Below, in pieces: positions 51,375 to 61,060 of a stretch of 64,000 bases of DNA. The stretch lies in NCBI RefSeq assembly GCF_016650815.1, contig NZ_JAEKEZ010000034.1, forward strand, positions 1 to 64,000, read 5' to 3'. The translations under genes were made by a program, and so were the position numbers. This DNA comes from Pseudomonas sp. TH31. GTDB taxonomy: Bacteria; Pseudomonadota; Gammaproteobacteria; Pseudomonadales; Pseudomonadaceae. The stretch's first letter is position 1, and every line of letters begins with the position of its first letter. The notes beneath the pieces were generated by a model that did no database searches, was not told the origin of the DNA, and saw nothing but the letters and a program-made list of their open reading frames with translations.

Positions 51375-54300
51375 ATGGCGCATTTTTTCATTGATCGACC
51401 GATTTTTGCCTGGGTCATCGCCATCGTCATCATGTTGGGCGGCGCCCTGTCCATCAGCCAGTTGCCCCTGGAGCAATACCCGGACATCGCCCCGCCCGGT
51501 GTGCGCATCGTCGCGACCTACACCGGTGCCTCGGCAAAAACCGTCGAAGACTCCGTCACGCAGATCATCGAACAGAAGATGACCGGGCTGGATAACCTGC
51601 TGTACATGGCATCCTCCAGCAGCTCGGCGGGCACCGCGAATATCACCCTGACGTTCGCACCCGGCACCGACCCGGATGTGGCGCAGATGCAGGTGCAGAA
51701 CAAATTGCAGCAGGCTCAATCGCGCCTGCCACAATCGGTGCAAGCCCAAGGATTGACCGTGCGCAAGGGCAGTGCCGACTTCTTGATGATGGTGGCGCTG
51801 AAGTCTTCGAACAGTCAGGTGTCCAGCAACGAAATTGGCGACTACATCGACAGCTCCCTGCTTGACTCACTCAGTCGCGTCAACGGCGTGGGCGAGGTGA
51901 TGTTGCTCGGGTCCGGGTTTGCCATGCGTATCTGGCTGGATCCGGCCAAACTGGCCAAGTACGCATTGATGCCCTCGGATGTCAGCGCCGCGTTGCAGGC
52001 ACAAAATACTGAAGTTTCCGCCGGGCAGTTGGGAGCGATGCCGGCGGTGGCGGGGCAACAGTTGAACGCCACGATCACCGCTCGCAACAAATTGCAGACC
52101 ATGGAGGAGTTTCGCAACGTGGTGGTCAAGTCGACGGGTGATGGCGCGCTTGTGCTGCTCAGCGATGTAGCACGGGTCGAGGTCGGTGCCGAAAGCTATG
52201 ACGTGATCACCACCCTCAATGGCCAGCCCGCGGCGTCCATGGGCGTGACTTTGGCCACCGGGGCCAACGCGCTGGAGGTCGGCCATGCGGTGAAAGCCAA
52301 ACTGGCTGAGATGGCGCCGTTTTTCCCCAGTGAACTGAGCCTTGAAGCCGTTGTGGCTTATGACACCACGCCATTTGTCAGCCTGTCGATCAAGGAGGTC
52401 GTGAAGTCGTTGGGCGAAGCCATCGTGCTGGTGGTGCTGATCATGTACCTGTTTCTGCAGAACGTGCGGGCGACGCTGATCCCGACCATTACCGTACCGG
52501 TGGTGTTGTTGGGGACCTTCGGGGTGCTGGCGCTGTTGGGGTATTCGATCAACACGCTGACCATGTTTGCCATGGTGCTGGCCATCGGGTTGTTGGTGGA
52601 CGACGCGATTGTGGTGGTGGAGAACGTCGAGCGGGTCATGGCTGAAAAGGCCGTGTCGGCCCTGGAGGCAACGCGCGAGTCCATGGACGAAATCACGGGC
52701 GCGCTGGTGGGTATCGCCCTGGTGTTGTCGGCGGTGTTCATTCCCATGGCGTTTTTCAGTGGTTCCACGGGGATCATTTATCGGCAGTTTTCGGTGACCA
52801 TCGTCGTCGCCATGCTCTTGTCCGTACTGGTCGCCATGACCCTGACTCCGGCGCTGTGCGCCACGTTGCTACGCCCCGGCGATGTTAACCATGGTGCCCG
52901 GGGCGGGTTCTTTGGCTGGTTCAACCGTATGTTTGCGCGCAATACCGAACGCTACGAGGGCGGTGTGGCAAAACTTCTCAAGCGCAAACGCTCGGGAATG
53001 CTGGTGTACGGTTTGATCACCGTAGCGATGGCGGTGGTCTACCTGCAATTGCCGACAAGTTTTCTGCCGGATGAGGACCAGGGCACGCTGATGGCCCAGA
53101 TCAAGTTGCCGGAGGGCGGGACCAATGTCCGCATGGATGAGGCCATGCGACAGTTCGAGGCGTACATGCTGGTACAGCCGGAAGTCGAGGCGGTGATCGG
53201 CCTTGCGGGCATGGGGATCGGCGGCAAGGGGCAAAGCACCGGGCGGGCGTTTATCAAACTGCGGGACTGGAGCGAGCGTACTGGCCCGGGCCAGGATTCG
53301 GCGTCTATTGCTCGGCGTGCCAGCCTGGCGATGTCCAGCGTGCGCGACGCCAGTATCTTTGTCAGCTTGCCACCGGCCATCCGTGGTCTGGGGCAGAGTT
53401 CCGGCTTCGACTTGCAACTCAAGGACCTTGGCGGGTTGGGGCACGATGAGCTGGTCAAGGCGCGCGACGAGTTCGTTCGTCTGGCCAACCAGAGCCCGTT
53501 GCTGCAACGGGTGCGCAGCAATGGGCTCAACGATACGCCGCAGCTGCGGGTCAATATCGATGATCGCAAGGCCGGTGCCTTGAGCCTATCCACCAGCGAT
53601 ATCAACAACACCTTGTCCGCAGCGCTTGGGGGGAACTACGTCAACGATTACCTCAATGAGGGACGGGTCAAACGGGTGTACATCCAGGGCGAGGCCGAGG
53701 CGCGGATGCAGGTCCAGGACCTGGACCGCTGGTTTGTGCGCAACAGCCTGGGAGAAATGGTGCCGTTTTCCTCCTTTGCCAGCGCCACCTGGAGCTATGG
53801 CTCGCCGCAACTGGAACGCTACAACGGTAGCGCGGCCCTGGGACTGGTAGGTGATCCGGCACCGGGCGTCAGCTCGGGCGAGGCCATGGCCGAGGTAGAA
53901 GCGATCATCAAGCAATTGCCCGAAGGCATTGGTCATGAGTGGAGTGGGCAGTCCTATCAGGAGCGCCAGGCCGGTTCCCAGGCACCCTTGCTGTACGCGG
54001 TGTCCATTGTATTTGTGTTCTTGTGCCTGGCGGCGCTGTATGAGAGTTGGTCGGTACCGTTCTCGGTGATATTGGTCGTGCCATTGGGGGTGATTGGTAC
54101 AGTGCTGGCGATCCGGGCGACGGGGCTTTCAAACGATGTGTATTTCCAGGTGGGGTTGCTGACCACCGTCGGCCTGGCGGCCAAGAACGCGATCCTGATC
54201 GTCGAATTCGCCAAGCATCTGCAGGAACAGGGGCAAAGTTTGGTCGACGCTACCCTCACTGCCGCGCGCTTGCGTTTGCGCCCGATTCTGATGACGTCGC

Positions 54301-54476
54301 TGGCGTTCATGTTCGGCGTTCTGCCACTGGCCTTGAGCAGTGGTGCAGGTTCGGCAGGGCGGCAGGCTATTGGTATCGGTGTGCTGGGCGGGATGTTCAG
54401 TGCGACGTTGCTGGGGGTGTTTTTTGTGCCGCTGTTTTTTGTGCTGATTCGTGGGCGGTTTACCAGGAAGGTCTGA
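51375..54476 (+). CDS. RND multidrug efflux permease (HAE1 family)
   Basis: A 1033-residue inner-membrane proton-driven pump. It begins MAHFFIDRPIFAWVIAIVIM and shows the HAE1 signatures: two large periplasmic loops, the transmembrane proton relay in the helix GLLVDDAIVVVENVERVM (the paired Asp), FIPMAFFSGSTGIIYRQFSV, and AAKNAILIVEFAKHL in the second half. It exports dyes, detergents, antibiotics or bile-salt-like compounds from the periplasm and inner leaflet. The usual third gene, the outer-membrane channel (OprM/TolC type), does not follow, so it must borrow one from elsewhere. It is probably under BaeSR-like control. Confidence 0.93.
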   Translation: MAHFFIDRPIFAWVIAIVIMLGGALSISQLPLEQYPDIAPPGVRIVATYTGASAKTVEDSVTQIIEQKMTGLDNLLYMASSSSSAGTANITLTFAPGTDPDVAQMQVQNKLQQAQSRLPQSVQAQGLTVRKGSADFLMMVALKSSNSQVSSNEIGDYIDSSLLDSLSRVNGVGEVMLLGSGFAMRIWLDPAKLAKYALMPSDVSAALQAQNTEVSAGQLGAMPAVAGQQLNATITARNKLQTMEEFRNVVVKSTGDGALVLLSDVARVEVGAESYDVITTLNGQPAASMGVTLATGANALEVGHAVKAKLAEMAPFFPSELSLEAVVAYDTTPFVSLSIKEVVKSLGEAIVLVVLIMYLFLQNVRATLIPTITVPVVLLGTFGVLALLGYSINTLTMFAMVLAIGLLVDDAIVVVENVERVMAEKAVSALEATRESMDEITGALVGIALVLSAVFIPMAFFSGSTGIIYRQFSVTIVVAMLLSVLVAMTLTPALCATLLRPGDVNHGARGGFFGWFNRMFARNTERYEGGVAKLLKRKRSGMLVYGLITVAMAVVYLQLPTSFLPDEDQGTLMAQIKLPEGGTNVRMDEAMRQFEAYMLVQPEVEAVIGLAGMGIGGKGQSTGRAFIKLRDWSERTGPGQDSASIARRASLAMSSVRDASIFVSLPPAIRGLGQSSGFDLQLKDLGGLGHDELVKARDEFVRLANQSPLLQRVRSNGLNDTPQLRVNIDDRKAGALSLSTSDINNTLSAALGGNYVNDYLNEGRVKRVYIQGEAEARMQVQDLDRWFVRNSLGEMVPFSSFASATWSYGSPQLERYNGSAALGLVGDPAPGVSSGEAMAEVEAIIKQLPEGIGHEWSGQSYQERQAGSQAPLLYAVSIVFVFLCLAALYESWSVPFSVILVVPLGVIGTVLAIRATGLSNDVYFQVGLLTTVGLAAKNAILIVEFAKHLQEQGQSLVDATLTAARLRLRPILMTSLAFMFGVLPLALSSGAGSAGRQAIGIGVLGGMFSATLLGVFFVPLFFVLIRGRFTRKV

Positions 54477-54699
54477 ACGCCTCGGATCAGGGTCAAAGGC
54501 GGGCGCGAGCCTTGCCCCTCGGACACGGGGGGGAGGGCGCATACCGGCGCGTGCCAAGAGCTGCTGCACATTTTGATCATTAATTTGTCACTTACAGTCA
54601 TTGAGCGACAGCGACGTGACTCTTAGTCTGTCCAACATGACTGACGGGGGCCGAAGAGCTCCTGCACTTTTTCCGTGATCGCTTGATGTGGAGTTACCG

Positions 54700-56739
54700 A
54701 TGGCCGCCGCTCACTACCCGCACCTGTTGGCCCCGCTGGACCTGGGTTTTACCACGTTGCGCAACCGCACCCTGATGGGCTCGATGCACACCGGTCTTGA
54801 GGAAAAGCCCGGTGGCTTCGAGCGCATGGCGGCGTATTTTGCCGAGCGCGCCCGGGGCGGCGTTGGCCTGATGGTCACCGGCGGTATCGGCCCGAACGAT
54901 GAGGGTGGCGTGTATTCCGGCGCGGCCAAGTTGACCACCGAGGAAGAAGCCCTCAAGCACCAGATCGTCACCCGCGCGGTGCACGAGGCGGGCGGCAAGA
55001 TCTGCATGCAGATCCTTCACGCCGGTCGTTATGCCTACAGCCCAAAGCAAGTCGCACCCAGCGCGATCCAGGCACCGATCAACCCGTTCAAGCCCAAAGA
55101 GCTGGACGAGGAAGGCATCGAGAAGCAGATCAGCGATTTCGTGACGTGCTCGGTACTGGCGCAAACTGCCGAGTACGACGGCGTCGAGATCATGGGTTCC
55201 GAAGGTTATTTCATTAACCAGTTCCTCGCGGCCCACACCAACCACCGCACCGACCGTTGGGGTGGCAGCTACGAAAACCGCATGCGCCTGCCGGTGGAAA
55301 TCGTCCGTCGCGTACGTGAAGCAGTCGGTCCGAACTTCATCATTATTTTCCGCCTGTCGATGCTTGACCTGGTGGAAGGTGGCAGCAGTTGGGAAGAAAT
55401 CGTCACCCTGGCCAAAGCCATCGAGCAAGCCGGTGCGACCATCATCAACACCGGCATTGGCTGGCACGAAGCGCGGATTCCAACCATCGCCACCAAGGTG
55501 CCGCGAGGGGCGTTCAGCAAGGTTACGGCCAAGCTGCGCGGTTCGGTGAACATTCCGCTGATCACCACCAACCGTATCAACACCCCGGAAATCGCCGAGC
55601 AGATCCTCGCCGAAGGCGATGCCGACATGGTGTCCATGGCGCGGCCGTTCCTCGCCGACCCGGACTTCGTCAACAAGGCTGCCGCTGGCCGCGCCGATGA
55701 AATCAACACCTGCATCGGCTGCAATCAGGCCTGCCTGGACCACACCTTCGGCGGCAAGTTGACCAGTTGCCTGGTTAACCCGCGGGCCTGCCACGAAACC
55801 GAGCTCAATTACCTGCCGGTGCAGCAGATCAAGAAAATCGCCGTGGTTGGCGCCGGCCCTGCAGGCCTGTCCGCTGCAACCGTGGCCGCCGAGCGTGGCC
55901 ATCAGGTGACGTTGTTCGATTCGGCCAGCGAAATCGGTGGCCAGTTCAACATCGCCAAGCGCGTGCCGGGCAAGGAAGAGTTCTTCGAAACCCTGCGCTA
56001 CTTCAACCGCAAGTTGCAGACCACTCACGTCGAGGTGTGCCTGAACACTCGCGTGGACGTGGCGCAACTGGTGGCCGGCGGTTACGACGAGATCATTCTC
56101 GCCTCCGGTATTGCGCCGCGTACACCGGCAATTCCGGGCGTCGAAAACGCCAAGGTGTTGAGTTACCTGGACGTGATCCTTGAGCGTAAACCGGTGGGCA
56201 AACGCGTTGCCGTGATTGGCGCCGGTGGTATCGGTTTTGACGTCTCGGAGTTTTTGGTTCACGAAGGCGTTGCCACCAGCCTGGACCGTGAAGCGTTCTG
56301 GAAAGAGTGGGGCATCGACACGCATCTGGAAGCACGTGGCGGCGTGGCCGGCATCAAGGCCCAGCCCCATGCGCCGGCCCGCGAGGTGTTCCTGCTGCAA
56401 CGCAAGACGTCCAAGGTCGGCGACGGTCTGGGCAAGACCACTGGCTGGATTCACCGGACCGGTTTGAAGAACAAACAGGTGCAGATGCTTAACAGCGTTG
56501 AATACCTGAAGATCGACGACGAAGGCCTGCACATCCGCATCGGCGAAACCGGCGAGCCGCAAGTGCTGGCGGTGGATAACGTCGTGATCTGCGCCGGGCA
56601 GGACCCGTTGCGCGAGTTGCAGGACGGTCTGGTGGCGGCCGGGCAGAACGTGCATTTGATTGGTGGCGCGGACGTGGCGGCGGAACTGGATGCCAAGCGG
56701 GCGATCAATCAGGGTTCGCGTCTCGCAGCCGAACTCTGA
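54700..56739 (+). CDS. fadH: FadH-type 2,4-dienoyl-CoA reductase (old yellow enzyme family)
   Basis: A 679-residue cytoplasmic flavo-iron-sulfur enzyme that reduces the 2,4-double bonds of polyunsaturated fatty acyl-CoA using NADPH. The N-terminal TIM barrel (about 1-330) binds FMN: LLAPLDLGFTTLRNRTLMGS and AEYDGVEIMGSEGYFINQFL (barrel), then DMVSMARPFLADPDFVNKA. The 4Fe-4S ligands are Cys338, 341, 345 and 357 (CIGCNQAC ... LTSC). The C-terminal part binds FAD and NADPH (VVGAGPAGLSAATVAAERGH; VIGAGGIGFDVSEFLVHEG). ATG 54700 follows ggag at six bases. The sequence is complete. It is followed by a family C inverted repeat. Confidence 0.95.
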   Translation: MAAAHYPHLLAPLDLGFTTLRNRTLMGSMHTGLEEKPGGFERMAAYFAERARGGVGLMVTGGIGPNDEGGVYSGAAKLTTEEEALKHQIVTRAVHEAGGKICMQILHAGRYAYSPKQVAPSAIQAPINPFKPKELDEEGIEKQISDFVTCSVLAQTAEYDGVEIMGSEGYFINQFLAAHTNHRTDRWGGSYENRMRLPVEIVRRVREAVGPNFIIIFRLSMLDLVEGGSSWEEIVTLAKAIEQAGATIINTGIGWHEARIPTIATKVPRGAFSKVTAKLRGSVNIPLITTNRINTPEIAEQILAEGDADMVSMARPFLADPDFVNKAAAGRADEINTCIGCNQACLDHTFGGKLTSCLVNPRACHETELNYLPVQQIKKIAVVGAGPAGLSAATVAAERGHQVTLFDSASEIGGQFNIAKRVPGKEEFFETLRYFNRKLQTTHVEVCLNTRVDVAQLVAGGYDEIILASGIAPRTPAIPGVENAKVLSYLDVILERKPVGKRVAVIGAGGIGFDVSEFLVHEGVATSLDREAFWKEWGIDTHLEARGGVAGIKAQPHAPAREVFLLQRKTSKVGDGLGKTTGWIHRTGLKNKQVQMLNSVEYLKIDDEGLHIRIGETGEPQVLAVDNVVICAGQDPLRELQDGLVAAGQNVHLIGGADVAAELDAKRAINQGSRLAAEL

Positions 56740-56757
56740 GGTTTCATAAGGTCCCCG

Positions 56758-56905
56758 GTAGCAGCTGTCGAGCCCCGGCGAGGCTGCGTTCGGCTGCGAA
56801 GCAGTCGTCAATCCAGCCCCTCGGTTTGTCTGCAACACCGCGGTGGTAGGTTTTACGACTGCTTCGCAGCCGAACGCAGCCTCGCTGGGGCTCGACAGCT
56901 GCTAC
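56758..56905. repeat. Long inverted repeat, family C
   Basis: The arms gtagcagctgtcgagccccg and ggggctcgacagctgctac enclose about 110 bases with a second inner inverted repeat (gactgcttcgcagccgaac type). It sits between fadH and the D-cysteine desulfhydrase gene. Confidence 0.88.
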
Positions 56906-56956
56906 GGGGGAGGGCTCACTGTAGACTCTTGTCTTTTGACAGACTGCGTAACGCCC

Positions 56957-57883
56957 ATGCTTTCTCCTCCCGGCAACTGGCTACCCCAAGCCCCGCTCAA
57001 CCCCCTTCATCTCGACTGGCTCACCGCAGCCGACATCCAGGTCGCCATCCTGCGCCTGGACCAAATTGACCCGCTGATCAGCGGCAACAAGTGGTTCAAG
57101 CTCATCGAACACCTCCACGCCGCAGACCACGCCGGCGCCGACGGCACCATCAGCCTCGGCGGCGCCCATTCCAATCACCTGCACGCATTGGCTGCAGCAG
57201 GCAAACGCTTCGGCTTCAACACCGTTGGCCTGCTGCGCGGTCATCCACAAGACACCCCGACCGTGAAGGATTTGCAGGACTTCGGCATGCAGTTGCACTG
57301 GCTGGGTTACGCCGGGTATCGCGCCCGGCACGACCCCGGTTTTTGGTTACCGTGGCAGGCGCAGTACCCGACACTGCAAGCGGTGCCCGAAGGTGGCGGC
57401 GGTTTGCGCGGGGCGCGGGGCTGTATGTCGCTCAGGGATCAGGTCACCGAGCAGTTGCACGGTTTGGGCTGGAGTGACTATGACGGTTGGTGGCTGGCCT
57501 GCGGAACCGGCACCACGTTGGCCGGATTAGTGTTGGCCGAGACGGGCGATCATCCGGTTTATGGCGCACTGGCGGTGCCCGATGATCATGGAGTGGCGCA
57601 GCAGGTTGAATCGATTGTGCGGGAGGGCGGATTGGCGAATCCGGCTTATGAACTGTTCGATGCCTGTCGCGGTGGATTTGCCAAGGTCGATCCGTTGTTG
57701 CTGGCGTTCATCGAACAGACCGAGCAGGCCAGCGGCATTCCCCTGGAGCCGCTGTACACCGGCAAAGCGCTATTGGCGCTCAAGCAGCAGGTCGAAATAG
57801 GGACATTCGCCAAAGGCACACGGCTGATCTTCATCCACACCGGCGGTTTGCAGGGCCGACGGGGCTTCACCTCATCACCCTGA
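56957..57883 (+). CDS. D-cysteine desulfhydrase / ACC deaminase-like PLP enzyme
   Basis: A 308-residue cytoplasmic PLP enzyme of fold type II. The PLP lysine is Lys45 in the conserved ISGNKWFKL; the phosphate-binding glycine loop is GGAHSNHLHALAAAGKR (typical of the family, S-N-H-x-x-A) and later AVPEGGGGLRGARGC and ACGTGTTLAGLVLAE. This group splits D-cysteine to pyruvate, sulfide and ammonia; some homologues are 1-aminocyclopropane-1-carboxylate deaminases, which need Lys, Tyr and Glu/Leu residues that cannot be confirmed by eye. ATG 56957 has no clear ribosome site. It is followed by a family A pair. Confidence 0.85.
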   Translation: MLSPPGNWLPQAPLNPLHLDWLTAADIQVAILRLDQIDPLISGNKWFKLIEHLHAADHAGADGTISLGGAHSNHLHALAAAGKRFGFNTVGLLRGHPQDTPTVKDLQDFGMQLHWLGYAGYRARHDPGFWLPWQAQYPTLQAVPEGGGGLRGARGCMSLRDQVTEQLHGLGWSDYDGWWLACGTGTTLAGLVLAETGDHPVYGALAVPDDHGVAQQVESIVREGGLANPAYELFDACRGGFAKVDPLLLAFIEQTEQASGIPLEPLYTGKALLALKQQVEIGTFAKGTRLIFIHTGGLQGRRGFTSSP

Positions 57884-57900
57884 AAAAATCATTACCCACT

Positions 57901-58006
57901 GTAGGAGCTGGCGAAGCCTGCGATCTTTTGATCTTGTTGTGATCGAGCCGAAATCGCTAAAGATCAAAATCAGGATCAAAAGATCGCAGGCTTCGCCAGC
58001 TCCTAC
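57901..58006. repeat. Palindromic repeat pair, family A variant
   Basis: Arms gtaggagctggcgaagcctg and caggcttcgccagctcctac; both carry the same two substitutions relative to other copies (ctggcg for ctgccg, agcctg for aggctg), so the arms changed together. Confidence 0.88.
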
Positions 58007-58047
58007 AGGGGCAGGTGTTGTGTCAGTTGAACGCTTACAGGTTCGGT

Positions 58048-58608
58048 TCAGCTATTACGGCTCTCCCGCTTCGGCATCATCCGCAACAACGTGTTGTCCC
58101 CCACCACATAGTGGTGATACAGCCCGGCCACGGCGTGCAGGCCGATCAGCCAATATCCGATGGTGCCGCCGAGTTCATGCCAGCCCTGGATCTGCTTGGC
58201 CAGCGCCTTGTCCTCGGGGACCAGCAACGGCAGGTCGAAGCCGTAGAACATCACCTGATTGCCCTTGGCGCTGGTCACCAGCCAGCCGAGGATCGGCATG
58301 GCGATCATGAACAGGTACAACGCCCAGTGCATCATTTTGGCCAGTGTGGTCTGCCAATGCGGTGAAGCCGGGAAGATCTGCGGCGCCGGGCCCAGGCTGC
58401 GGGCGAACAAACGCAGCCACACCAGCACAAACACCGTCAGGCCCAGCAAGTAGTGCGACTCAGTGATCAGCGTTCGGCCACCACTGCCTTTGGGAAAGAT
58501 CCCGCGAAATTCGATGCACGCGTAAACCAGTATCAACAAGACCAGCATCAGCCAGTGCAAGGTGATCGACACCGTGCTGTAACGTGAGTCGGAGTTCTTC
58601 CAGGGCAT
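58048..58608 (-). CDS. Cytochrome b561 (prokaryotic type)
   Basis: A 186-residue inner-membrane protein with four hydrophobic helices. Heme-ligand histidines appear in SITLHWLMLVLL, TESHYLLGL and the C-terminal GLHAVAGLYHHYV, matching the di-heme b561 family. Members move electrons from quinol to respiratory or superoxide-scavenging partners. It is a single gene with its start at 58608 (MPWKNSDSRYSTVSITLHWL). Confidence 0.9.
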   Translation of the reverse strand: MPWKNSDSRYSTVSITLHWLMLVLLILVYACIEFRGIFPKGSGGRTLITESHYLLGLTVFVLVWLRLFARSLGPAPQIFPASPHWQTTLAKMMHWALYLFMIAMPILGWLVTSAKGNQVMFYGFDLPLLVPEDKALAKQIQGWHELGGTIGYWLIGLHAVAGLYHHYVVGDNTLLRMMPKRESRNS

Positions 58609-58760
58609 ACGGGGGCTCTCCAGAGGTCAATGCTTAAAGTGCCGTTCTTGTGCGGCGCTGTGCTTTAACTGTAATCCTGTTTTGCCGGATTTGCCTGAGG
58701 CGATTTGCCCGTTCAATGCACTCGTTCAGCTAATTGACAACAAAAAAGCGCTCTTTTGTT

Positions 58761-58811
58761 GTAGGAGCGAGCGATGCGGCAACCCGACTTGCCCGCATCG
58801 CTCGCTCCTAC
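58761..58811. repeat. Hairpin repeat between cytochrome b561 and phnX
   Basis: A perfect inverted repeat, gtaggagcgagcgatgcggc / gccgcatcgctcgctcctac apart from one central mismatch, enclosing about 11 bases. It is a relative of family B and may terminate phnX. Confidence 0.88.
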
Positions 58812-58817
58812 AGTGAA

Positions 58818-59645
58818 TCAGTTGGTTTGCGGCATCTCGCCTTTGGCCAGGCGCTTGTTGATATCGGCTATCACCTGCGGTAAATCGCTGATGGTGTCGA
58901 TCATGTAGTGCGGGCGCGAGCCTTCGAACATTGCGTGGATACGCTTGCGCTCGCTGGCCAGTTCCTCGCTGCCGAGGGCCTGATAACCCGGGTAGTCCAG
59001 GCCCAGCGCGTTACCGGAGCAGATCAGCGCCACGGTCCACATGCCGGCGCGGCGACCTTCAAGAATGCCTGGCACGGTGTCGTCGATCTTCACGCAGGCG
59101 GCGACATCGTCGATCCCCAGGGCGATCACGTTGGCCAGGGCCTGAGCCGGCCATGGGCGGCCGTTCGGCACTTCGTCGGTGGCGACCACGTGATCGGCGA
59201 CGTAACCCTTGGTAGCGGCCAGTTCCACCACTTTGTCCATGACCTGTTTCGGGTAGCCGGAGCAGGAGCCGATCTTGATCCCTTGCCGGCGCAGATTGGC
59301 GATGGTCTCCAGGGCCCCAGGGATCAGCGCCGAGTGCTCGGCGATTTTTTCGATTTGCAGCGGCATGAAGCGCTTATAGATGGCGGTGACGTCATCGTCG
59401 GTCGGTGTGCGGCCGAACGCCTTGCGATAACGCTCGGCGACTTGCGGTTGATCGCACAGGGTGCGGATGTGGTCCCACTTGCCCATGCCCATCGGCCCGC
59501 GGGCTTCTTCAATGGACACCTGGACGTCGAATTCGGCGAAGGCTTCGACAAAAATCTGGGTCGGCGCGAACGAGCCGAAATCGACCACGGTGCCGGCCCA
59601 GTCGAGGATCGCGGCTTGGAGTTGGGTTGGGTTGGTGTAGTTCAT
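58818..59645 (-). CDS. phnX: Phosphonoacetaldehyde hydrolase (phosphonatase)
   Basis: A 275-residue HAD-superfamily enzyme that splits phosphonoacetaldehyde into acetaldehyde and phosphate. The nucleophile Asp15 lies in AAILDWAGTVVDFGSFAP, the Schiff-base lysine Lys56 in PMGMGKWDHI, and the C-terminal HAD motif in VKIDDTVPGI (with the preceding YPKQVMDKVVELA). ATG 59645 is the family start. It works downstream of PhnW in 2-aminoethylphosphonate degradation, and the genes are neighbours in that order; a family C repeat of about 150 bases sits between them. Confidence 0.95.
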   Translation of the reverse strand: MNYTNPTQLQAAILDWAGTVVDFGSFAPTQIFVEAFAEFDVQVSIEEARGPMGMGKWDHIRTLCDQPQVAERYRKAFGRTPTDDDVTAIYKRFMPLQIEKIAEHSALIPGALETIANLRRQGIKIGSCSGYPKQVMDKVVELAATKGYVADHVVATDEVPNGRPWPAQALANVIALGIDDVAACVKIDDTVPGILEGRRAGMWTVALICSGNALGLDYPGYQALGSEELASERKRIHAMFEGSRPHYMIDTISDLPQVIADINKRLAKGEMPQTN

Positions 59646-59679
59646 GTCTGGAATCCTGTACTTGGGTAGGGAGAAGCCC

Positions 59680-59828
59680 GTAGCAGCTGTCGAGCCCCAG
59701 CGAGGCTGCGTTCGGCGGCGAAGCCGTCGCCAAACCATCCACCACGGTATTTCGGGTGGATCGCGTCGCCAGGGTTTACGACGGCTGCGCCGCCGAACGC
59801 AGCCTCGCTGGGGCTCGACAGCTGCTAC
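59680..59828. repeat. Long inverted repeat, family C
   Basis: The arms gtagcagctgtcgagcccca and ggggctcgacagctgctac enclose an inner inverted repeat (aggctgcgttcggcggcgaa / ttcgcc...cgcagcct). It lies inside the phnW-phnX unit. As RNA, it could lower phnX expression relative to phnW. Confidence 0.88.
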
Positions 59829-59841
59829 GGAGCGGTGTGCG

Positions 59842-60951
59842 TCAGATCTCGAACACTTCCATTTCCTGCAACACTTGGGCAATCGCCGCCACGGCCGCGT
59901 GCATCTGCGGCGGGTTCACATGGCCGATGCAGCCGACACGGAAGGTTTCGACCTGGGTCAATTTGCCCGGATAAAGAATGAAACCCTTGGCCTTGACCCG
60001 TTCGTAGAATTCCTTGAACTGGTAGCGCGGGTCTTTCGGCGCGTGGAAGGTGACGATGATCGGCGCCTGGATCGCGGCGGGCAGGAAGCTGCGCAAGCCG
60101 AGTTTGGCCATGTCATCCAGCAGCACCTGGCAGTTGTTGGCGTAGCGCTGATGCCGGGCCGGCAAACCGCCTTCTTCGTGGTATTGCAGCAGGGCTTCGT
60201 GTAACGCCGCGACCACGTGGGTCGGCGGGGTGAAGCGCCATTGGCCGGTCTTGGCCATGTAGGTGTGCTGGTCGAACAAGTCCATCGCCAGCGAATGTGA
60301 GTTGCCGGCGGCAGTCGCCAGGGATTCTTTGCGAGCGAAGACGAAACCCATCCCCGGCACACCTTCCAGGCATTTGCCCGAGGCGGCGATCAGCGCGTCG
60401 AATGGCACCTGCTGCGCATCGATTGGCAGGGCGCCAAAGGAACTCATGGCGTCGATGATCAGGCGTTTGCCCTGTTGCGCAATAACCTGAGCGATTTGCG
60501 GCAGCGGGTTGAGGATGCCGGTGCTGGTTTCGCAATGAATCAGTGCGACGTGGGTGATGCCCGGATCAGCCCGCAGCAGGCGATCAACGTCAGCAGCGGT
60601 GGTCGGTTCGTCTTCGGCGGTTTCGAAGGTGCTGAACGAGCGGTCGAGCACTTCGCAGATCTTTGCCAGGCGTTTGCCGTAGGCGCCGTTGATCAGCACC
60701 AGGACTTTGCCGTCACGCGGCACCAGCGTGCCGATTGCCGCTTCGACCGCGAAGGTGCCGCTGCCTTGCAGGGGCACGCAGTGATGGCTGTCGGCACCGT
60801 TGATGATCGACAGCAGTTGCTCGCAGACGCTGGCGGTCAATTGGTTGAAGCGGTCATCCCATGAACCCCAGTCGACCATCATCGACTGACGGGTGCGGCG
60901 CGACGTGGTCAATGGGCCGGGGGTGAGTAGGATGGGTTCGGCAGTACTCAT
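59842..60951 (-). CDS. phnW: 2-aminoethylphosphonate:pyruvate aminotransferase
   Basis: A 369-residue PLP-dependent aminotransferase that moves the amino group of 2-aminoethylphosphonate to pyruvate, giving phosphonoacetaldehyde and alanine. The N-terminus LLTPGPLTTSRRTRQSMMVD is the family signature, DAMSSFGALPIDAQQV is the PLP-Asp region, and the PLP lysine lies in ASGKCLEGVPGMGF. The length is normal. It precedes phnX. A divergent LysR gene begins 110 bases away, as in other phn loci. Confidence 0.95.
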   Translation of the reverse strand: MSTAEPILLTPGPLTTSRRTRQSMMVDWGSWDDRFNQLTASVCEQLLSIINGADSHHCVPLQGSGTFAVEAAIGTLVPRDGKVLVLINGAYGKRLAKICEVLDRSFSTFETAEDEPTTAADVDRLLRADPGITHVALIHCETSTGILNPLPQIAQVIAQQGKRLIIDAMSSFGALPIDAQQVPFDALIAASGKCLEGVPGMGFVFARKESLATAAGNSHSLAMDLFDQHTYMAKTGQWRFTPPTHVVAALHEALLQYHEEGGLPARHQRYANNCQVLLDDMAKLGLRSFLPAAIQAPIIVTFHAPKDPRYQFKEFYERVKAKGFILYPGKLTQVETFRVGCIGHVNPPQMHAAVAAIAQVLQEMEVFEI

Positions 60952-61060
60952 TCTCGTGTCCTCGCAATCGATGGGATGAACCTACGGGGCTTAAATTGCA
61001 ATTTGCCGTCGCATCAATCAAATTGTTTATTGTTATGCCAACCATCAGTGAGAGTTATTC

